A stretch of DNA of 11,471 nt from Faecimorpha sp963627615 (GTDB taxonomy: Bacteria; Bacillota; Clostridia; Lachnospirales; Bianqueaceae). Within the stretch, counting starts at the first letter, position 1; the number at the start of each line of letters is the position of its first letter. Below, piece by piece: positions 6,266 to 11,471 of the stretch. The notes beneath the pieces are model-generated. The model did not search any database, was not told the DNA's origin, and saw only the letters and a list, made by a program, of their open reading frames with translations. A program made the position numbers and the translations under genes. The DNA lies in assembly GCA_963627615.1 (NCBI GenBank), contig CAVGBV010000075.1, positions 1-11,471 on the forward strand. The letters run 5' to 3'.

Positions 6266-6937
6266 ATGGAACGGATCTTATTGGTTGAAGACGATGCGGA
6301 GATCGTGAGCGCGTTGACGGAATTTTTGCGCGCAGAAGGTTTTTTGGTTGAAAACGCCGCAGGACAAAAAGAGGCGCTGCAGAAGATCCGGGAACGGGAC
6401 TATGACCTCCTTTTGGTAGATATATCCCTTGCGGATGGGAATGGTTACGCGGTCTGCGCCGCGGCCCGGGCGGAAAAGGAGGATATTGCGGTTATCTTTT
6501 TGACAGCGTCTGCCGATGAATACAGTACGGTGGCCGGACTTGATATGGGAGCGGATGATTATGTGGTCAAACCCTTTCGGCCCAGAGAGCTTGTATCACG
6601 GATCCGCAGCGTCCTGAGAAGGCGCGGCAGAGAGACAAGGCTGGAATACAGGGGCTTATCGGTGGATCCGGTGCGCGGCAAAGTATGCGGGACGGACGGC
6701 GAGATTTTTCTCTCCGCATTGGAATACCGACTGCTTCTGACCTTTTTTCAGCATCGGGGAGAGGTATTGTCGCGAAGCCGGCTATTGGAGGAGATATGGG
6801 ATGCCTCCGGGGAATTTGTAAATGATAATACGCTGACGGTATACATCAAGAGACTGCGGGATAAGGTGGAGAAGGATCCGACGGATCCGGTCTATATCCG
6901 AACCATCCGCGGCCTGGGATATAAATTGGGGGAATAA
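6266..6937 (+). CDS. OmpR-family response regulator
   Basis: Cytoplasmic DNA-binding regulator of 223 residues. The receiver domain (about 1-118) has the acidic pair Asp9/Asp10, phosphoacceptor Asp52 in LLLVDIS, switch residue Thr80 in IFLTAS and Lys102 in VVKPF, so it should be fully phosphorylatable. The second half (about 127-223) is a winged-helix trans-activation domain with the FLSALEYRLLLTF start, the EVLSRSRLLEEIW turn, the recognition-helix region VNDNTLTVYIKRLRDKV and the terminal IRTIRGLGYKL hairpin. The stop is followed after a single base by the kinase ATG. Its likely targets are its own promoter and the ABC promoter near 7999, both preceded by 11-bp direct repeats. Confidence 0.95.
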   Translation: MERILLVEDDAEIVSALTEFLRAEGFLVENAAGQKEALQKIRERDYDLLLVDISLADGNGYAVCAAARAEKEDIAVIFLTASADEYSTVAGLDMGADDYVVKPFRPRELVSRIRSVLRRRGRETRLEYRGLSVDPVRGKVCGTDGEIFLSALEYRLLLTFFQHRGEVLSRSRLLEEIWDASGEFVNDNTLTVYIKRLRDKVEKDPTDPVYIRTIRGLGYKLGE

Positions 6938-6938
6938 A

Positions 6939-7949
6939 ATGCAGCTGTTACGAAATCCGGAGCTTCGGCAGGACGCGGTATTTTACAGTATCCTTCTGGC
7001 CGGGGCCCTTCTGTGTGCCCTATGGGTGGGCGGTAGTCTGGGGACGTATCTGCTCGTGGCCGGAACGGCGTTGGGAGCAGGGTATCATTTTTATGCGACA
7101 AGAAAGCGTTATAAGCGTCTGCAGGACCTGGCGGCGGATCTGGACCGGGTGCTGCATGGGGCGAGTGAGCTGCCGATAGAGCAATACGCAGAGGGAGAGC
7201 TCGCGATTTTACAGAATGAAACGCGCAAGATGCTTTTGCGTCTTCAGGAGCAGACGGAAGCCCTCGGTAAGGATAAAGAATTCCTGGCGGATCTGATCGC
7301 GGATATCTCACATCAGATCCGTACGCCCCTGACATCGCTCCGGCTGTTTTGTACGCTGATTCGCAAGAAGGACCTGACACCGGAAAAGAGACAGGAACTT
7401 ACCTGGGAGATTCAGCGGCTGCTGGACCGGATGGAATGGCTGATCGAGGCGCTGCTGAAGATGTCCCGGCTGGACGCGGGCACGGTTGCGTTCCGTCAGG
7501 ATGAAGTGATGGCAGAAGAACTCGTCTATAAGGCCGCGGAACTGATAGCCATTCCGATGGAAGTGCGGGGACAGGAATTGAAGGTCGAGATGCAAGGAAC
7601 AGAGAAGTATGTAGGGGACTTGTCCTGGTCTGTGGAAGCGGTGGGTAACATCCTGAAGAATTGCATGGAGCATATGGGGCCGGGCGGCAGGATTGAGATT
7701 GGAGTCAGCGAGAATACACTTTATACGGAGATTCGAATCCGGGACCATGGGCCGGGGATTCTGCCGGAGGATCTGCCGCATCTTTTCGAGAGGTTTTACC
7801 GCGGCAGCAATTCGCATTCCGGCAGTATCGGCATCGGACTGGCGTTGGCACAGATGATCATCAAGGAACAGAACGGGACGATTCAGGCACAGAATGCCGA
7901 GGACGGCGGCGCGGTCTTTACGATACGGTTTTATAAGGCAGTGATATAA
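6939..7949 (+). CDS. Sensor histidine kinase with minimal extracellular part
   Basis: Membrane kinase of 336 residues that should phosphorylate the preceding regulator. Two hydrophobic helices (about 13-31 and 34-52) are separated by only a few residues, so there is practically no external sensor domain. A charged linker follows, then the dimerisation/phosphoacceptor helix with His125 in ADISHQIRTPLTSLRL. The ATPase domain shows an N-box (AVGNILKNCMEH, Asn237 and Asn241), a G1 box (IRDHGPGI), an F-box region (HLFERFYRG) and a G2 box (SGSIGIGLALAQMI). Kinases of this build (intramembrane-sensing, BceS-like in architecture) often receive the signal from a partner ABC transporter, and one is encoded 88 bases downstream. 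The H-box wording differs from classical BceS, so the resemblance is architectural. GGGGG at 6928-6932 is the probable ribosome binding site. Confidence 0.94.
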   Translation: MQLLRNPELRQDAVFYSILLAGALLCALWVGGSLGTYLLVAGTALGAGYHFYATRKRYKRLQDLAADLDRVLHGASELPIEQYAEGELAILQNETRKMLLRLQEQTEALGKDKEFLADLIADISHQIRTPLTSLRLFCTLIRKKDLTPEKRQELTWEIQRLLDRMEWLIEALLKMSRLDAGTVAFRQDEVMAEELVYKAAELIAIPMEVRGQELKVEMQGTEKYVGDLSWSVEAVGNILKNCMEHMGPGGRIEIGVSENTLYTEIRIRDHGPGILPEDLPHLFERFYRGSNSHSGSIGIGLALAQMIIKEQNGTIQAQNAEDGGAVFTIRFYKAVI

Positions 7950-7972
7950 AATGACATTTTTGTTATCATAGA

Positions 7973-8004
7973 GTCACCGGATCGTCATCGGAGGCTGCTA
8001 TACT
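7973..8004 (+). promoter_or_regulatory. Regulated promoter of the ABC transporter genes with direct repeats
   Basis: In the 87-base space before the ATPase gene, TATACT (7999-8004) makes a good -10, but the -35 position has nothing resembling TTGACA. In its place are two direct repeats, GTCACCGGA (7973-7981) and GTCATCGGA (7984-7992), agreeing at 8 of 9 positions with an 11-base period and ending 6 bases before the -10. A poor -35 replaced by helical-turn repeats is typical of promoters that need an activator of the OmpR class. The predicted transcript would start near 8011, ahead of AAAAAGGAGG (8020-8029). Confidence 0.55.
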
Positions 8005-8036
8005 TAAGAGGAAGAACAGAAAAAGGAGGCAGCGAA

Positions 8037-8720
8037 ATGGAGATCTTACGAGTGGAAAATCTGGTTAAGACCTATGGTAAAGGGGAAAATCAGGTGCAGG
8101 CACTGGCAGGTGTGAGCTTTTCTGTGGAAAAAGGGGAATTCCTGGCGATTATCGGACCCTCCGGTTCCGGAAAGTCCACACTGCTGCATATTTTAGGAGG
8201 AGTGGACCGCCCGACCTCCGGTAAGGTGTATATGAACGGGCAGGATGTATATGCGCAGAATGAGGAGCAGCTGGCGGTCTTTCGACGCAGGCAGGTGGGG
8301 TTGATCTACCAGTTTTACAATCTGATTCCGGTTCTGGATGTACGGGAGAATATGACATTGCCGGTATTGATGGATGGAAGAAAGGTTAATGAGGAGCGGC
8401 TGCGTGAGCTGTTAAGGATTCTGGGGCTGGAGGAGAGGAAAAAGCATTTGCCCAATCAGTTGTCCGGGGGACAGCAGCAGAGGGTATCTATCGGACGGGC
8501 GCTTATGAACGCACCAGCTGTGGTGCTGGCGGATGAGCCTACCGGCAATCTGGACTCCCGAAACAGTCAGGAGATTGTAGAACTCCTGAAGATGTCCAAT
8601 CGAAAATACGCGCAGACGCTCATCATGATAACGCATGATGAGAATATCGCGCTGCAGGCGGATCGGATTCTCGCGATTGAGGACGGAAGGATCACGAGGG
8701 ACGAGGTGCTTCGCCGATGA
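8037..8720 (+). CDS. ABC transporter ATP-binding protein (MacB/LolD type)
   Basis: Cytoplasmic ATPase subunit of 227 residues. All catalytic motifs are present: Walker A GPSGSGKST (40-48), Q-loop Gln92, signature LSGGQ (142-146), Walker B VVLADEP with Asp166 and catalytic Glu167, the D-loop region NLDS, and switch His200. The IYQFYNLIPVLDVRENM segment after the Q-loop is characteristic of ATPases paired with FtsX/MacB-type permeases, which work mechanically on envelope substrates or remove peptides from the membrane rather than importing solutes. The stop overlaps the permease ATG as ATGA, so the two subunits should be made in step. A strong ribosome binding site AAGGAGG ends 7 bases before the start. 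Confidence 0.95.
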   Translation: MEILRVENLVKTYGKGENQVQALAGVSFSVEKGEFLAIIGPSGSGKSTLLHILGGVDRPTSGKVYMNGQDVYAQNEEQLAVFRRRQVGLIYQFYNLIPVLDVRENMTLPVLMDGRKVNEERLRELLRILGLEERKKHLPNQLSGGQQQRVSIGRALMNAPAVVLADEPTGNLDSRNSQEIVELLKMSNRKYAQTLIMITHDENIALQADRILAIEDGRITRDEVLRR

Positions 8721-11205
8721 ATATTTTTCATAAAGTCACGGGACGGACATTACGCCTGAATCGAACGAGGACCGGGGTGACAATCATCGGAATCCTGCTC
8801 TCGGCGGCGATGATTACGGCAGTGGTTTCCCTTGTCGTCAGCGCACAGGCTTTTTTTACAGATATGGCCCGCTATGAAAATGGAAACTGGCATACAAGAC
8901 TGGTTGGAGTTTCGGAGACAGAGCTGGAAGAATTACGCTCCGATAACAGAATTGAGGCCATCTGTCCGATGCGGATTCTGGGAAGCGCCCAAATGGGGAG
9001 TGAAGAAGACAATGAGGCGTACCTGTATATGCTGGAGACCGGAGACGAAGCCGCTGACTTTTTGCCGCTCCATCTGCTGAGCGGAAGGATGCCGGAGAAC
9101 GCGCAGGAGATCCTGCTGCCGGGAATTGACAGCTTTGAGAATAGGCTGGGAAAGAATCTGACACTGAGGACTGGACAGCGGATGTATGAGGGAGAAACGC
9201 TTGGCGCGTATAATCCGTATATTACCGGAGAAGAATTTGTCGATGTGCAGGAGCGCACTTATACGGTTGTCGGCTANNNNNNNNNNTCATTGGGCCGGAC
9301 GGGGAGAGAACAGACGCGAAGTATGATGTCTATTTTCGGACCGAAGATCCCAAGGATGCGTATCTGTGGCCGAACGATGATGTGCCGTGCGGAGGGGAAT
9401 ACAACAAGTTCCTGTTGCTTTTCCAGGGAGCCTCCGGACACAATACTTATTATTCGGTTCTCTACGGGTTGGCATCCGTGATTATCGTATTGATTCTCCT
9501 GGGGTCCATTTCACTCATCTACAATGCTTTTTCGATTTCGGTGAGCGATAGAACCAGACAGTTTGGAATTCTGTCATCGGTCGGTGCGACGAGGAAACAG
9601 CTTCGCAGCAGCGTCTTATACGAAGCGCTGGTATTGGGCGGAATCGGAGTGCCGCTCGGGATTGCCTGCGGCCTTCTGGGAATCTGGATTACGATCCTGT
9701 GCATCGGAAAATATGTTACGCAGGCCATCGCCGGTTTGACGACAATAGACGGAGGCTTTCCGATCCTTACCATGCATGTCTCCTGGCAGTCGATGCTGAT
9801 ATCCTGGCTGATTGGAATGGGGACGGTACTGGTATCCGCGTGGATCCCGGCGTACCGTGCGACAAGAGTATCGGCCGTGGAAGCGATTCGGGGCAGTCGG
9901 GATATCCGGGCAGGCAAGGGAAAACTTCATGGAAGCCGTCTGATCTGCCGGATCTTTGGTTTGGAAGGGCTTCTGGCCGCGAAATATTTTAAGAGGGACA
10001 GAAAAAAATACCGTGCCACGATTCTTTCCCTGTTTATGAGTATCGTACTCTTTATTTCGTCCGCTTCCTTTATTATGTATCTGGAAGGCACGGTCGGCCA
10101 GGTCATGAATCCGTCATCCTATGACTTGTATTATTATACGGAGCAAGAGGATGAGAACCTTTTTCAGGAGCTTGCGGGAGTGGAAGGAGTAGAAGAGGCA
10201 GTCCGAATGCATATGTTCTATACGGATCTGAGCGAGACCGAGTATGGAAAGGTCACACAGGCGTACAGTGAATACCTTGGATTAGATGAAGATAAGTGGA
10301 TATCCGTATCCGTTCTTGTCGCTTTTGCGGATGATGAAACATTTGTCAAGTACATTACAGGCCAAGGGGAAGAGGCGGAAAAATACATGAATCCGGCAGC
10401 GCCCAAGGCGGTGCTGTGCAGCACAAGCCGAATCTTTGCGGGGGAGAAGCTGCAGACTATCGATTATTTGTCGGACTCCATAACCAGCCTGAAGACAGAG
10501 ACGTATACGGAGGACGGCAGCGGCACGATCACTTTAGAGCATGTCATTGGGTCGGTGCAGAAGAAACTGTTTATGGATCTGGAGCAATACGGCTGCGTGC
10601 TCTTATATCCGGAGAGTGTGATGGATACCATACTGGAGAGGATGGAAGGCGGGTATGGCACCATACGTTACTTCTTTACTTCTTCCGATCATCAGAAGAG
10701 CTATAAGGCAATGCAGGAGATATTGTACACCCATGGAGATTCCGGAAACAGCCTGCGGGATGAGAGAGAAGAGGAAGAGATGCAGCATAATGTGCTGCTG
10801 ACCATTCACGTGCTGTCGTATGGATTTATTATCCTGATCTCTCTGATCGCGGCGGCTAACGTATTCAATACGATATCGACCAATGTAGCGCTTCGACGCC
10901 GGGAGTTCGCGATGCTGCGCTCGGTCGGTATGACCCAGAAGGGGATGAACCGAATGCTTTGCTTTGAATGCCTGATATACGGTGTCAAAGCACTGGTGTG
11001 GGGACTTCCGGTATCGTTCCTGGTTACGTATTGGATCTATGAGGTCGTCAGCAACGGCTGGGAGGCGGAGCTTACCATGCCGTGGAATGCGGTCCTCATT
11101 GCGGTTCTCAGTATCTTTATCGTTGTATTCGCGACGATGATGTATGCGGTACGCAAGATCCGAAAAGAGAATCTGATGGATGCGCTGAAGGTGGAGCTGC
11201 AATAA
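8717..11205 (+). CDS. FtsX/MacB-type ABC transporter permease with two ectodomains, interrupted by an assembly gap
   Basis: Membrane subunit of at least about 826 residues. TM1 (about residues 20-45) is followed by a large external MacB-like domain, three helices (from about 9457 to 9880) holding the FtsX motifs DRTRQFGILSSVGATRKQL and PAYRATRVSAVEAIR, then a second set: TM5 near 10012-10083, a second external domain (about 10090-10790), and three helices with RRREFAMLRSVGMTQKG. This makes eight helices as two FtsX repeats, unlike the ten-helix BceB design with one ectodomain. The likely role is export of, or resistance to, an envelope-active compound, or envelope maintenance; the substrate cannot be inferred. 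The frame changes across the N run at 9277-9286, but both sides are coding (VVGY before, IGPDGERTDAKYDVYFRTED after), so I join them. A terminator follows the stop at once. Confidence 0.9.
9277..9286. other. Assembly gap of 10 N inside the permease gene
   Basis: Placeholder gap in the first ectodomain. Continuity of the frames needs a true length of 2 modulo 3. Unlike the other gap, the flanks share no end overlap, and the ectodomain pattern expected after TVVG (a YERP...PGY-type stretch in related permeases) is absent, so some tens of bases are probably missing. Confidence 0.85.
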
Positions 11206-11207
11206 AT

Positions 11208-11231
11208 AAAAAAGTGCGACAGCACTTTTTT
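11208..11231 (+). terminator. Intrinsic terminator after the permease gene
   Basis: AAAAAAGTGC (11208-11217), loop GACA, and GCACTTTTTT (11222-11231) form a perfect 10-bp stem ending in a T run, two bases after the stop codon. The A run on the other side makes it potentially bidirectional. It closes the regulator-kinase-transporter locus. Confidence 0.9.
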
Positions 11232-11269
11232 ATTCTTATCCGGCTACTAGGTTTTTATATATTTTACGA

Positions 11270-11298
11270 TTGCAAAATATTCGGAAAAGTGCTACAAT
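11270..11298 (+). promoter_or_regulatory. Promoter of the partial gene at the right edge
   Basis: TTGCAA at 11270-11275 and TACAAT at 11293-11298 with a 17-base spacer, the same hexamers and spacing as the promoter of the PII-like operon. The start would be near 11305, only about 16 bases before the proposed TTG start codon. Confidence 0.65.
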
Positions 11299-11320
11299 AT
11301 CCCTCTAAGGAGGGATATTG
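11295..11320. repeat. Perfect 11-bp inverted repeat over -10, start point and Shine-Dalgarno
   Basis: CAATATCCCTC (11295-11305) and GAGGGATATTG (11310-11320) are exact reverse complements around TAAG. The left arm overlaps the -10 box and the right arm contains most of the AAGGAGGG ribosome binding site. If transcription starts near 11305 the left arm is mostly not transcribed, so a DNA operator is more likely than an RNA hairpin. A leftover terminator-like element is the alternative. Confidence 0.6.
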
Positions 11321-11471
11321 TTGTTTCCAGTGATTTATTTTCTCTTCGTTACCGCCAAGTGCCTCTCATACCGCGGTTCTTGGAGTTTATCACGCAAGCG
11401 TCATACTAACGGACATATGTATTATTACAAGCAGACTGCCGATAAGACCTATTATGTGCGTCGCAGGGACG
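11321..11471 (+). CDS. Hypothetical protein, N-terminal fragment running off the window
   Basis: I do not recognise this gene with certainty. An open frame begins after a stop at 11306-11308 and continues without a stop to the window end, about 50 codons. No ATG is available near the ribosome binding site AAGGAGGG (11307-11314); the TTG at 11321, six bases after it, is the best start, with TTG 11318 and GTG 11330 as alternatives. The peptide has a hydrophobic beginning (FPVIYFLFVTAKC) and then a basic, tyrosine-rich part with SLSRKRHTNGHMYYYKQ and KTYYVRRRD. The latter pattern (short basic lead, YYY, then a strand ending in Lys/Arg) is reminiscent of uncharacterised Clostridia proteins, but this is an impression only. 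It has its own promoter and lies beyond a terminator, so it is independent of the transporter locus. Confidence 0.45.
   Translation, partial: MFPVIYFLFVTAKCLSYRGSWSLSRKRHTNGHMYYYKQTADKTYYVRRRD

Noticed and set aside
7308..7817. Open frame of 169 codons on the minus strand, opposite the kinase gene.
   Set aside because: Antisense shadow of the kinase ATPase domain, with no supporting signals.
10603..11202. Open frame of 199 codons on the minus strand, opposite the permease C-terminus.
   Set aside because: Mirror of membrane-helix codons of a certain gene; no domain and no ribosome binding site.
1..11471. CRISPR arrays, tRNA or rRNA genes, insertion sequences, phage genes.
   Set aside because: No regularly spaced repeats, no cloverleaf or rRNA-like sequence, and no transposase, integrase or phage structural protein in any frame.

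Overview
The window looks like a chromosomal segment of a low-to-mid G+C Gram-positive (Bacillota), most likely a Clostridia/Lachnospiraceae-type anaerobe. The signs are a tRNA-responsive T-box leader controlling tryptophan genes, strong AGGAGG-type ribosome binding sites, canonical TTGNNN-17-TANNNT promoters, and a two-component system fused in one locus to an FtsX-type ABC transporter. The placement below phylum is inference from gene style, not a database match.

Left third (1-4136, minus strand): a tryptophan biosynthesis operon, trpE-trpG-trpD-trpC, cut off inside trpC at the left edge. The genes are almost gapless: trpE/trpG and trpD/trpC share ATGA overlaps, and trpG and trpD are 4 bases apart. 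Upstream lie a near-consensus promoter and a leader of about 270 bases with all the marks of a tryptophan-specific T-box: specifier TGG, T-box sequence with TGGC, and an antiterminator competing with a perfect terminator hairpin. Uncharged tRNA-Trp should therefore switch the operon on.

Middle (4182-6152, minus strand): a two-gene unit of a PII-like small signalling protein that overlaps a cation:proton antiporter gene by 11 bases, with its own promoter. Upstream of it is a solitary HicB-type antitoxin-like gene with no HicA toxin beside it. The antiporter is interrupted by a 10-N assembly gap. Simply merging the flanks at a shared GATT restores the frame.

Right half (6172-11231, plus strand): a response regulator, a histidine kinase with almost no extracellular sensor, an ABC ATPase and an eight-TM FtsX/MacB-type permease (also broken by a 10-N gap), ending in a terminator. 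The layout resembles antimicrobial-peptide or envelope-stress sensing modules, in which the transporter is controlled by the adjacent kinase. 11-bp-period direct repeats in front of both the regulator gene and the ABC genes are candidate binding sites for the regulator.

Right edge (11270-11471, plus strand): a new promoter, a perfect 11-bp inverted repeat over its -10/start/Shine-Dalgarno region, and the beginning of an unrecognised reading frame with a probable TTG start that runs off the window. No tRNA, rRNA, CRISPR array, insertion sequence or phage gene was seen.
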